Below are positions 1 to 7,644 of a stretch of DNA of 17,967 nucleotides, piece by piece; positions within the stretch are counted from its first letter, which is position 1, and each line of letters begins with the position of its first letter. Below the pieces are notes generated by a model. The model saw only the letters and a list, made by a program, of their open reading frames with translations. It was not told the origin of the DNA and made no database searches. Position numbers and translations under genes: made by a program. The DNA comes from RUG14219 sp045538535. GTDB taxonomy: Bacteria > Cyanobacteriota > Vampirovibrionia > Gastranaerophilales > Gastranaerophilaceae. The stretch spans positions 1 through 17,967 of the forward strand of contig JAZSRN010000015.1 of the NCBI GenBank assembly GCA_045538535.1. The letters run 5' to 3'.

Positions 1-201
1 GCTTTCAAATCTTCTATCAAAACTGCTGTAAAAAATGTATTTGCATTAGCTGAAGGTGAAGATAAAGAAGCATTAGCAAAAGCAGTTTCTAAAGTTTACC
101 AACTTTGTGACAAAGCTGTAGTTAAAGGTGTTTTACACAAAAATACTGCGGCCAGAAAAAAATCAAGATTGGTAAAAGCTCTTAATAAATTGGCAAAATA
201 A
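1..201 (+). CDS. rpsT: 30S ribosomal protein S20 (3' part)
   Basis: The frame is open from base 1 to a TAA stop at 199-201 and encodes the last 66 residues of a small, Lys/Ala-rich basic protein. The pattern AFKSSIKTAVKN, then a short acidic hinge (EGEDKEA), then the tail HKNTAARKKSRLVKALNKL is the hallmark of bacterial S20, a primary binder of 16S rRNA in the small subunit body. S20 is usually about 85-95 residues, so only the first 20-30 residues are outside the window. A strong hairpin terminator follows the stop, as expected for a monocistronic rpsT. Confidence 0.96.
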   Translation, partial: AFKSSIKTAVKNVFALAEGEDKEALAKAVSKVYQLCDKAVVKGVLHKNTAARKKSRLVKALNKLAK

Positions 202-220
202 TTAAAATTGTTAGAAACCA

Positions 221-260
221 AAAGTGGCGAAACTCAATGAGTTTCGCCACTTTATTTCTT
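221..260 (+). terminator. Rho-independent terminator of rpsT
   Basis: A perfect 15-bp stem (221-235 with 239-253, arms AAAGTGGCGAAACTC and its complement) has a 3-nt loop and is followed by the T-rich stretch ATTTCTTG. It lies 20 nt after the rpsT stop and isolates rpsT from the pxpA-yvcK-panB operon. Confidence 0.88.
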
Positions 261-285
261 GTATATTAATAAATTGTAAAGGATA

Positions 286-314
286 TAGAAAATTAATATT
301 CAGCATTGTATAAT
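286..314 (+). promoter_or_regulatory. Sigma-70-type promoter for pxpA-yvcK-panB
   Basis: A perfect TATAAT -10 box at 309-314 is preceded, after a 17-nt spacer, by TAGAAA (286-291), which matches TTGACA at four of six positions. It lies between the rpsT terminator and the SD sequence (GAGGG) of the pxpA-like gene, and predicts a leader of about 30 nt. Confidence 0.6.
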
Positions 315-350
315 TTAGGCAACTGGATATCAATATTTTAACGAGGGATT

Positions 351-1142
351 ATGCAAAAAACATTAGAGAAAAAAGCAATAAAACAAATCGATTTCAACTG
401 TGATTTAGCGCAAAGTTTTGGCGTATACAAAAACAATGCCGAATACAATCTACTTGATTACGTTAGCTCTGCAAATATTTCTTGCGGTTTTCACGCCGGA
501 GACCCACTTACAATCAGAGAGGCGCTTTATCGTGCAAAAGAAGCCAATGTTGTTATTGGTGCACACATCGGTTTTGATGATATTCAAGGGTTTGGCTATC
601 GCGAAATGAATTTAACAAACAGCGAAATCGAAGCTTTAGTAATATACCAAGTAGGAGCATTGATGTCTTTTGCAAAAACTTACAACCTTGAAATTGAACA
701 TGTACGCCCGCACGGAGCAATGTACAAAAAAGCAGCTGAAGATTTTGACTTTTCATTAGCTGTGGCAAAAGCAATACAAAAATGTTCTAAATGGCTTGTA
801 TATTACGGCGCAACCGGCGAAAACATCCAACGTGTTGCGGCAGAAACAAATATTCCTATCGCGCAAGAAGTTTTCCTTGAAAAAATGTACAACGCAAATG
901 GAACAATAGATTCTCAAGCTAGAGATTTAGACAACCCGGAAATATTGATGTCACGCTTGAAACAATTATTAACTTATTCACAAGTCAATAACAACGAAGG
1001 CGGAAAAACGTTTGTAAATGCGGATTCAATCCATTTTTCAAGCAAACTTGGCAATGTCGAAGAAATAATCAAACGAGCAAAAGACACAATAACACCGGTT
1101 CCGGTAAACTACAAAAACGTTTACGAATCGGGTTGGGTATAA
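351..1142 (+). CDS. pxpA: LamB/YcsF family protein, PxpA-like 5-oxoprolinase subunit A (diverged)
   Basis: The 263-residue product fits the LamB/YcsF family (usually about 250 aa). Family landmarks are visible: DFNCDLAQSFG near residue 15, SANISCGFHAGDP (about 40-52), GAHIGFDD and GFGYRE (about 70-83), and HVRPHGAMY (about 117-125). In other bacteria PxpA works with PxpB and PxpC to hydrolyse 5-oxoproline to glutamate at the cost of ATP. Here pxpB and pxpC are not adjacent. The C-terminal half is also unusual: the common F-x-DR-Y segment reads FLEKMY, and the usual CVHGD-type motif reads VNADSIHFSS. The start ATG has a GAGGG SD at good spacing. The gene leads an operon with yvcK (22-nt gap) and panB. 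Family membership is secure; 5-oxoprolinase activity is only inferred. Confidence 0.85.
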   Translation: MQKTLEKKAIKQIDFNCDLAQSFGVYKNNAEYNLLDYVSSANISCGFHAGDPLTIREALYRAKEANVVIGAHIGFDDIQGFGYREMNLTNSEIEALVIYQVGALMSFAKTYNLEIEHVRPHGAMYKKAAEDFDFSLAVAKAIQKCSKWLVYYGATGENIQRVAAETNIPIAQEVFLEKMYNANGTIDSQARDLDNPEILMSRLKQLLTYSQVNNNEGGKTFVNADSIHFSSKLGNVEEIIKRAKDTITPVPVNYKNVYESGWV

Positions 1143-1164
1143 ATAGTAAAAGGTAGTTTATATA

Positions 1165-2484
1165 ATGAAAGACTTTAGAAATATCAAAATGCCGAAAGAT
1201 GCCGGATGGTTAATTCCGGGGTTACAAATAAAAAGATGGTTTGCACTTATTTTACTTGGCACATTCTGTATGACATTAGGAGTTTTAATACTCATCGACG
1301 TACGACCGATATTTTATCTAATGGAATTTATCAAAAAAGTTGCGATGACAGTTTCTACCGAATGGCTTGCTTTTGCTTTTGTAATGTTTGGTGCTGCAGT
1401 ATTCTTTAAAGGTTGGCAAAAAACAAATCTTTCTATGCTTGAAGGCATCGATACTGACACAGCGTTAGAATCCCTATACAGAAAAAGAAAACTTAACCGC
1501 GGGCCAAAAATTGTTGCAGTTGGTGGCGGAACAGGCCTTTCAATGTTATTGAAAGGTATAAAAAATATTACAAATAACATTACTGCAGTTGTAACGGTTG
1601 GAGACGACGGCGGAAGTTCAGGACGCCTTAGAGAAGAAATGGGAGTGTTACCACCTGGCGATATCAGAAACTGCATTGCTGCACTCGCAGACGACGAGGA
1701 CTTAGTTACAAAATTGTTTCAATACAGATTCAAAACCGGCGAAGGCCTTGAAGGACATAGCTTTGGAAATTTATTTTTGACCGCACTATGTTCAATTACC
1801 GGTAATATGGTACGTGCAGTACAAGAATCTTCCAATGTTTTATCAATAAGAGGACGCGTTTTGCCGTCAACATTAGACGACATGAAACTAGTTGCAGAAA
1901 TGGAAGATGGCCGAATTATCCATGGAGAATCAAACATACCTGAAGCTAACGGCAAAATTAAGAGACTTTTTACAGATCCGCAAAAATGCAAAGCTCTCGA
2001 TGAAGTTATTCTGGCAATTCAAAATGCTGATTTAATTATTTTAGGCCCAGGAAGTCTTTACACAAGTGTCACTCCGAACCTTTTAATCCCTGAAATTGCA
2101 CAAGAAATAGCTAAATCTAAAGCAAAAAAAATCTATGTGTGTAATATTATGACACAGCCCGGCGAAACCGATAATTACAGAGTTTCAGACCATATTAATA
2201 CTCTTATCACTCACGCAGGTAGCAAAAATATTATTGATGCGGTTTTAGTAAATGATTATTTACCGGAAAATCTTGCTGATAAATATCAACAAGCAAATTC
2301 ATATCCGGTAAAACTGGATATTGACAATATACATAAACTCGGAATAAAAATATTCCACAAAAAACTGATACAAGATAGCAAAGAAGGACTTGTACGCCAT
2401 AGCTCAAACCGAGTGGCCCGAGCAATTTATTATTGGTACAGAAAGTCTCAAAAATTAGGTAAAGACGGAATTTTCGGACAGTAA
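1165..2484 (+). CDS. yvcK: YvcK/CofD-like protein (gluconeogenesis factor family) with membrane N-terminus
   Basis: The 439-residue protein has two predicted membrane helices (about 25-45 and 67-83), a basic linker (YRKRKLNRG) and a CofD-like Rossmann domain. That domain has the nucleotide-sugar/phosphate-binding loop VAVGGGTGLSMLLKG (117-131), then TVGDDGGSSGRLREE, PPGDIRNCIAAL, EGHSFGNLFLTAL and LGPGSLYTSV. In Bacillus and related bacteria YvcK binds UDP-GlcNAc and helps control carbon flow to cell wall precursors; whether that applies here is inference. Soluble YvcK is about 320 residues, so the first ~110 residues are a membrane extension, which I associate with cyanobacterial homologues. 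An SD-like AAAGGTAG precedes the ATG. It sits between pxpA and panB, with its stop one nucleotide before the panB start. Confidence 0.92.
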   Translation: MKDFRNIKMPKDAGWLIPGLQIKRWFALILLGTFCMTLGVLILIDVRPIFYLMEFIKKVAMTVSTEWLAFAFVMFGAAVFFKGWQKTNLSMLEGIDTDTALESLYRKRKLNRGPKIVAVGGGTGLSMLLKGIKNITNNITAVVTVGDDGGSSGRLREEMGVLPPGDIRNCIAALADDEDLVTKLFQYRFKTGEGLEGHSFGNLFLTALCSITGNMVRAVQESSNVLSIRGRVLPSTLDDMKLVAEMEDGRIIHGESNIPEANGKIKRLFTDPQKCKALDEVILAIQNADLIILGPGSLYTSVTPNLLIPEIAQEIAKSKAKKIYVCNIMTQPGETDNYRVSDHINTLITHAGSKNIIDAVLVNDYLPENLADKYQQANSYPVKLDIDNIHKLGIKIFHKKLIQDSKEGLVRHSSNRVARAIYYWYRKSQKLGKDGIFGQ

Positions 2485-2485
2485 A

Positions 2486-3334
2486 ATGATTAAAAAAGTT
2501 TCTGTAAATTCAATACAAAAAATGAAAGATAATGGAGAAAAAATCTCCGCCTTAACGGCTTATGATTACTCTACCGCTAAATATCTTGATGAAGCGGGAA
2601 TTGATATAATTCTTGTCGGTGACAGTTTGGCAATGGTCGCCTTAGGTTATGAAAATACCCAACAAGTTGGCGTTGATGAAATGGTAATATTCACAAAAGC
2701 CGTTGCAAAAGGTGTTTCAAGAGCTATGGTCATAACCGATATGCCATACATGAGCTATCACACTGATTTGAAATCAGCACTTGAAAATACAAGCCTTATG
2801 GTTAAAAACGGGGCAACGGGGGTAAAAATAGAAGGTTGCAACGATTTTACATTATCCGTCATAAAAAGATGTGTTGAATGCGGTATTCCTGTGATGGGGC
2901 ATTTGGGCTTCACGCCACAATTTCTAAACACAATAGGGGGCTACAATATTCAAGGCAAAACTTTTGATACAACACTCAAAATCCTTGACGATGCACAAAA
3001 GTTAGAAAAAGCCGGCGTATTTTCTATAGTACTGGAAATGGTACCGGAAGAAAGTGCAAAATATATAACAGATCATCTTAAAGTGCCGACAATCTCTTGC
3101 GGAGCCGGTCGTTATTGTGATGCTCAAGTTCTCGTATCTGACGATGTTTTTGGCAAATATTCAGAATTTACACCTAAATTCGCAAGAAAATATGGTGATA
3201 TGAGAGATTTTATTTTACAATGCGCTAAACAATACAACAATGACGTAAAAAGCGGCAAATTCCCTTGTGAAAAAGAAGTTTTTAAACTATCTGAACAAGA
3301 ATTGAAAGACTTAAATTTACACTCTATTAATTAA
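2486..3334 (+). CDS. panB: 3-methyl-2-oxobutanoate hydroxymethyltransferase (ketopantoate synthesis)
   Basis: PanB transfers a hydroxymethyl group from 5,10-methylenetetrahydrofolate to alpha-ketoisovalerate, the first committed step to pantothenate and CoA. The 282-residue product (family about 265-280) has the TIM-barrel motifs TAYDYSTAKYLDEAGID (24-40), the metal-binding VGDSLAMV (44-51, D46), TDMPYMSY with D85, GVKIEG with E116, PVMGHLGFTPQ (135-145), and the catalytic glutamate E184 in VLEMVP. The later GAG-x-x-CDAQVLV segment (about residues 207-216) is also kept. The ATG follows the yvcK stop by one nucleotide, so translation is probably coupled. No panC is next to it. A terminator follows the stop codon. 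Confidence 0.96.
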   Translation: MIKKVSVNSIQKMKDNGEKISALTAYDYSTAKYLDEAGIDIILVGDSLAMVALGYENTQQVGVDEMVIFTKAVAKGVSRAMVITDMPYMSYHTDLKSALENTSLMVKNGATGVKIEGCNDFTLSVIKRCVECGIPVMGHLGFTPQFLNTIGGYNIQGKTFDTTLKILDDAQKLEKAGVFSIVLEMVPEESAKYITDHLKVPTISCGAGRYCDAQVLVSDDVFGKYSEFTPKFARKYGDMRDFILQCAKQYNNDVKSGKFPCEKEVFKLSEQELKDLNLHSIN

Positions 3335-3350
3335 AAAAATACGCAACAAA

Positions 3351-3390
3351 AAAATCGGAGAGTTTTAAACTCTCCGATTTTCTGTATTTT
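3351..3390. terminator. Bidirectional terminator between panB and gyrA
   Basis: A 13-bp perfect stem (3351-3363 with 3369-3381) has A-runs on the left and T-runs on the right (GATTTTCTGTATTTTT), so it can act as an intrinsic terminator for panB on the plus strand and for gyrA on the minus strand. The two genes converge on it. Confidence 0.85.
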
Positions 3391-3394
3391 TCAA

Positions 3395-5947
3395 TTAATT
3401 TTCTTCGCTTGGAGTGTCTAGCAAACTTGCTTGCTCTACAATAGGCGTTTCTTCTGTTTTTTGTTCTGAACCTTTAAATGTTTCTTCTTCATCCGGATTC
3501 AAAATTTTATTTACAGAAACAACCGTATCACCTTCGGTCAAGTTTTGTGCTCTTACACCAGTTGCCGGACGTCCTTGACGAGAAATAGAACCAGCATTTA
3601 ACCTTGTTACAACACCATTTGCGGTTACCATCATTATATCATCTGAATCTTGAACAATTGTCAATGCAACAAGTCTTGATGATGGTGATTTAAATTTAGT
3701 TGCAATCAATCCGATACCGCTTCTATTTTGAGTTCTGAATTCTGAAAGTTTTGTACGTTTACCAAAACCATCTGAAGTTACAACCAACAAATCAGCATCG
3801 TAATCTCTAGGAACGATATCACATCCTACGATTTCATCGCCTACTCTGAGTTTCATTGCCGTAACACCTCTCGCGCTTCTGCCCAAAGGTCTAAGGTCAT
3901 TGATACCAAATCTAATTGCCATACCGTTAGAAGTACCGATAATAATTTCATCTTTTGCGGTTGCAAGTTTAACCCATCTGAGTTCATCACCTTCTTCTAA
4001 TCCAATAGCAATTAATCCGTTTCTTCTGATGTTTGCAAAGTTATCGAGTTCGATACGCTTAATATAACCTTTTTTAGTCAACATGATTAAATTCAAATCA
4101 TGAGAGAAGTTACTTACCGGAACAACTGCGGTAATTTTTTCATCTTGATCAATCGGAAGAACGTTTACAATCGGTAAACCTTTAGCTTGACGACCACCTT
4201 CTGGGAAGTCGTATACATTCAAGCTATAAGCCGTACCTTTTGTAGAGAAGAACAACACTTTATCATGCATCATTGCAGTAAAGAAATGTTGAATATCATC
4301 ATCTTCTTTAGTCTTCATACCTGATTTTCCGCGAGTAGCCCTGTTTTGTCTTTCAAAAGTATCAAGAGAAATACGTTTCAAATATCCTTGGTGCGTAATA
4401 AATACGGCCATCGGAGTGTTTGGAGTCAAATCTTCGATTGTAACTTCACCTTGATCCGGAACGATTTGTGTTTTTCTGTCATCACCAAACTTCGCTTTAT
4501 CTTCAAGTAATTCTTCTTTGATAATGTTTAGAATTTTTTGACGACTTGCAAGGATTGATTCGTATTCTGCAATTTTCTTGATTAATTCATCATATTCAGC
4601 CTTAACCTTGTCTTGTTCTAAGCCGGTTAAACGTCTCAATTGCATTTCAAGAATCGCATTTGACTGATCAGCATCCAAACCAAATCTTGACATCAAGCCG
4701 TTTCTTGCATCTTCAGTTGTTTTTGACTTCTTAATAAGTTCAATAACTTCATCAATTGAACCTAAAGCAATGATTAAACCAGCCAAAATGTGAGCTCTTA
4801 CTTTTGCTTTTTTCAAGTAGAAAATAGTTCTTCTTGTAACGATTTCGATTCTGTGTTCAACAAACTCATTCAAAACTTCATACAAATTCAAAAGTCGAGG
4901 TTGTTTACCACAAAGCGCCAACATATTTACGCCAAAAGTTGTTGCCAATTGAGTATATTTAAACAAATTATTTCTTACAACTTCCGGTTTTGCATCACGT
5001 TTAAGTTCAATAACAATTCTCATACCGTCACGGTCTGATTCATCACGAATATCGGAAATACCGGTAATTCTTTGGTCTTTAACAAGCTCGGCAATTTTTT
5101 CAATAAGCATAGCTTTGTTAACTTGATAAGGAATTTCAGTAACAACAATAGCCGTTCTTGATTGACGACCGGCACCACCGGCAATTTCTTCAAATGTAGA
5201 AACAGCCGACATTTTGATAGAGCCGCGCCCGGTTTCATAAGCTTGTTTAATATCGCTCAAACCAACAATAGTAGCTGCCGTAGGAAAATCTGGGCCTTTA
5301 ATATATTCCATCAATTCTGCAACAGTGATATTAGGATTATCAATCAACGCGATGGTACCATCCACAACTTCACACAAATTATGAGGAGGGATATTTGTAG
5401 CCATACCTACAGCAATACCTGAACAACCATTTAATAACAACATTGGCAAACGCACAGGCAACACTGAAGGTTCTTGTAATGAACCATCAAAGTTAGGTTC
5501 AAATTCAACAGTTTCACAATCAATATCAGCAAGCATGCTTGGCGTAATCTTGTTCATTCTGGCCTCTGTATAACGCATTGCGGCAGCACCGTCACCATCA
5601 ACAGAACCAAAGTTTCCATGACCATCAACAACAAGATATCTTGTGTTAAAATCTTGGGCTAAACGAACAAGCGCTTCATAAACTGAACTATCACCATGCG
5701 GGTGGTATTTACCAAGAACTTCACCTACGATACGCGCACACTTTTTAAATGGTTTATCTGGGGCCATACCCAACTCATTCATAGCGTAAAGAATACGTCT
5801 GTGAACGGGTTTTAAACCGTCTCTGACATCAGGAAGTGCACGTCCTACAATTACGCTCATTGCATAATCAATATATGAGCGTTTCATTTCTTCTCGTATA
5901 TTTACCGGAACAATTTTTCCGTCTTCAAACATATTTTGTTGAGCCAA
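3395..5947 (-). CDS. gyrA: DNA gyrase subunit A
   Basis: GyrA is the DNA-cleaving and rejoining subunit of gyrase (A2B2), which introduces negative supercoils. Signatures in order are RSYIDYAMSVIVGRALPDVRDGLKPVHRRILYAM, the quinolone-resistance region HPHGDSSVYEALVRLAQ, the active-site tyrosine in AAMRYTEARM, and a six-blade C-terminal DNA-wrapping domain with repeated VxxxTxxGxxKR-type strands. The GyrA-box is the degenerate form QNRATRGKSG, not QRRGGKG; I recall this form from cyanobacterial GyrA. An upstream in-frame TTG at 5968 has no SD. The TTG at 5947 has AAGGAG at 5959-5954 with 6-nt spacing, so I chose it (850 aa). ParC is the alternative, but overall similarity and the pinwheel favour GyrA. 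The short acidic tail (about 30 residues, TEETPIVEQ region) is typical. Confidence 0.95.
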   Translation of the reverse strand: MAQQNMFEDGKIVPVNIREEMKRSYIDYAMSVIVGRALPDVRDGLKPVHRRILYAMNELGMAPDKPFKKCARIVGEVLGKYHPHGDSSVYEALVRLAQDFNTRYLVVDGHGNFGSVDGDGAAAMRYTEARMNKITPSMLADIDCETVEFEPNFDGSLQEPSVLPVRLPMLLLNGCSGIAVGMATNIPPHNLCEVVDGTIALIDNPNITVAELMEYIKGPDFPTAATIVGLSDIKQAYETGRGSIKMSAVSTFEEIAGGAGRQSRTAIVVTEIPYQVNKAMLIEKIAELVKDQRITGISDIRDESDRDGMRIVIELKRDAKPEVVRNNLFKYTQLATTFGVNMLALCGKQPRLLNLYEVLNEFVEHRIEIVTRRTIFYLKKAKVRAHILAGLIIALGSIDEVIELIKKSKTTEDARNGLMSRFGLDADQSNAILEMQLRRLTGLEQDKVKAEYDELIKKIAEYESILASRQKILNIIKEELLEDKAKFGDDRKTQIVPDQGEVTIEDLTPNTPMAVFITHQGYLKRISLDTFERQNRATRGKSGMKTKEDDDIQHFFTAMMHDKVLFFSTKGTAYSLNVYDFPEGGRQAKGLPIVNVLPIDQDEKITAVVPVSNFSHDLNLIMLTKKGYIKRIELDNFANIRRNGLIAIGLEEGDELRWVKLATAKDEIIIGTSNGMAIRFGINDLRPLGRSARGVTAMKLRVGDEIVGCDIVPRDYDADLLVVTSDGFGKRTKLSEFRTQNRSGIGLIATKFKSPSSRLVALTIVQDSDDIMMVTANGVVTRLNAGSISRQGRPATGVRAQNLTEGDTVVSVNKILNPDEEETFKGSEQKTEETPIVEQASLLDTPSEEN

Positions 5948-5990
5948 AACATTCTCCTTCTCTTCCAAGTCTATAAGTAACTATAGGTCT

Positions 5991-6019
5991 ATTGTATCAT
6001 AAAAACGGATTTTCAACCA
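5991..6019 (-). promoter_or_regulatory. Extended -10 promoter of gyrA
   Basis: On the minus strand the sequence TGATACAAT gives an extended -10 (TGn then TACAAT, 5996-5991). TTGGTT (6019-6014) lies 17 nt upstream as a weak -35. The expected transcript starts near 5984 and has the AAGGAG site at 5959-5954 before the TTG start. Confidence 0.5.
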
Positions 6020-6050
6020 ATTTTAAAATAATCTTTACATAATTACTTTA

Positions 6051-6083
6051 GTATAATAAAAACAAAGTTATTCATGCTAAAAT
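6051..6083 (+). promoter_or_regulatory. Candidate promoter region for the rfbCBD operon
   Basis: Two -10-like elements lie upstream of rfbC: a perfect TATAAT at 6051-6056 without a good -35 at 17 nt, and TGCTAAAAT at 6075-6083, which resembles an extended -10. The second would start transcription close to the SD (AAGGGAG, 6093-6099), so the first is more likely. The region is divergent from the gyrA promoter. Confidence 0.35.
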
Positions 6084-6105
6084 ATATTATATAAGGGAGT
6101 ATGTT

Positions 6106-6657
6106 ATGCCGTTTGAATTTGAAAAACAAAAAATAGAAGATGTAATACTTGTAAAACCGAAAGTTTTTGGCGATAACAGAGGATTTTTCATGGAGAGCTA
6201 TAAAAAATCCGATTTTGTTGCTAACGGTATTGATATAGAATTTAATCAAGATAACCACTCAAAATCTAGTGCACGTGTTTTGCGCGGATTACATTTTCAA
6301 AAAGCACCATACGGGCAAGCCAAATTAGTCCGCTGTGGCAGGGGAAGAATTTATGACGTTGCAGTTGACATTAGACCAAATTCCAAGACTTTCGGGCAGT
6401 ATGTAAAAGTTGAATTGTCAGAAGAAAACAAACACATGTTGTTTATTCCGGAAGGTTTTGCACACGGATTTGTTGTGCTATCAGATGAAGCAGAACTTCT
6501 ATACAAAGCTTCCGGCGAATATGCCCCACAAGCTGATTGCGGCATAATTTGGAACGACAAAGACATAAACATTGATTGGGAAATTGATTTTGACCCGATT
6601 TTATCAGAAAAAGACAACCAACAACAAACTCTTGAACAATACAAGAAAGGATTATAA
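6106..6657 (+). CDS. rfbC: dTDP-4-dehydrorhamnose 3,5-epimerase
   Basis: RmlC epimerises dTDP-4-keto-6-deoxy-glucose at C3 and C5 to dTDP-4-keto-L-rhamnose. The 183-residue cupin has the standard family length and motifs: NRGFFMESY (24-32), RVLRGLHFQ with catalytic H63, KLVRCGRGRIYDVAVDIR (73-90), FIPEGFAHGFVVLSD (113-127), and LLYK with Y133 as the likely acid. The SD AAGGGAG is 6 nt before the ATG. It is the first gene of the rfbC-rfbB-rfbD block, with a 3-nt gap to rfbB. Confidence 0.96.
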   Translation: MPFEFEKQKIEDVILVKPKVFGDNRGFFMESYKKSDFVANGIDIEFNQDNHSKSSARVLRGLHFQKAPYGQAKLVRCGRGRIYDVAVDIRPNSKTFGQYVKVELSEENKHMLFIPEGFAHGFVVLSDEAELLYKASGEYAPQADCGIIWNDKDINIDWEIDFDPILSEKDNQQQTLEQYKKGL

Positions 6658-6660
6658 AAG

Positions 6661-7644
6661 ATGGTTACATTGCTAGTTACCGGCGGAGCCGGATTTATAG
6701 GAAGTTGTTTTGTACGACAAATGTTAAATAATCATCCGGATTATAAAATCATAAACTTGGATGCACTTACGTATTGTGGAAATCTAGAAAACCTTAAAGA
6801 TATTGAAAACAATCCAAATTATACATTTGTGCACGGTAACATTTGCGACAAAAAAATAGTTCCACAACTAGTGGAACAAGTTGATGCAATAATAAATTTT
6901 GCTGCGGAATCACATGTTGACAATTCTATTAAATGCCCAGAAATATTTATCGAAAGTAATGTTCAAGGTACATTAAATCTTTTACAAGCGGCAAGAGAAT
7001 TTAAAATTGACAGATATTTACAAGTATCAACTGATGAAGTTTATGGAACATTAGGCAAAACCGGATATTTCTACGAAACAACACCACTTGCACCAAACAG
7101 TCCATATTCTGCAAGTAAGGCAAGTGCAGACATGTTAGTTCGTGCTTATCACGAAACCTATAAACTTCCGACACTTAACACCCGTTGTTCAAACAATTAC
7201 GGGCCGTACCAATATCCGGAAAAGTTGATACCGTTTTTTATTTCACAGTTGTTAAAAGGTGAAAAAGTTCCGGTTTACGGTGACGGATTAAATGTTCGTG
7301 ACTGGTTATATGTTTATGACCATTGCGCAGCTATTGATACAGTTTTACATAAGGGCAAAGTCGGTGAAGTTTACAACATTGGCGGTCATAATGAAAAAAC
7401 AAACCTTGAAATTACACATTTGATTTTGGAAGCAATGGGTAAAGACGAGTCCTCAATAAAATATGTCGAAGATAGGTTGGGACACGACAGACGCTACGCA
7501 ATCTCTAACGACAAAATTTCATCAGAACTCGGTTGGGAACCTTCAATTACGTTTGAAGAAGGTATAAAATTAACAATTGATTGGTATTTAAACAATCAAG
7601 ACTGGATTAAATCTATTGAAAACAAGAAAGCGAGCTTAGTATAA
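6661..7644 (+). CDS. rfbB: dTDP-glucose 4,6-dehydratase
   Basis: RmlB converts dTDP-glucose to dTDP-4-keto-6-deoxy-glucose with a bound NAD+. It is an extended short-chain dehydrogenase of 327 residues. The Rossmann loop TGGAGFIG is at 7-14, followed by NLDALTYCGNLENL (32-45) and AAESHVDNSI (81-90). The dehydratase-specific triad T124-D125-E126 sits in STDEVYG, and YSASK carries Y149 and K153. The C-terminal part has NNYGPYQYPEKLIP and RDWLYVYDH. The end of rfbC supplies AAAGGA as the SD, and rfbD starts directly after the stop codon, so the three genes are a coupled operon. Confidence 0.97.
   Translation: MVTLLVTGGAGFIGSCFVRQMLNNHPDYKIINLDALTYCGNLENLKDIENNPNYTFVHGNICDKKIVPQLVEQVDAIINFAAESHVDNSIKCPEIFIESNVQGTLNLLQAAREFKIDRYLQVSTDEVYGTLGKTGYFYETTPLAPNSPYSASKASADMLVRAYHETYKLPTLNTRCSNNYGPYQYPEKLIPFFISQLLKGEKVPVYGDGLNVRDWLYVYDHCAAIDTVLHKGKVGEVYNIGGHNEKTNLEITHLILEAMGKDESSIKYVEDRLGHDRRYAISNDKISSELGWEPSITFEEGIKLTIDWYLNNQDWIKSIENKKASLV

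Noticed and set aside
3395..5968. gyrA as ParC (topoisomerase IV subunit A).
   Set aside because: The C-terminal wrapping domain is complete and the overall motif set matches GyrA, though a tree would be needed to exclude ParC fully.
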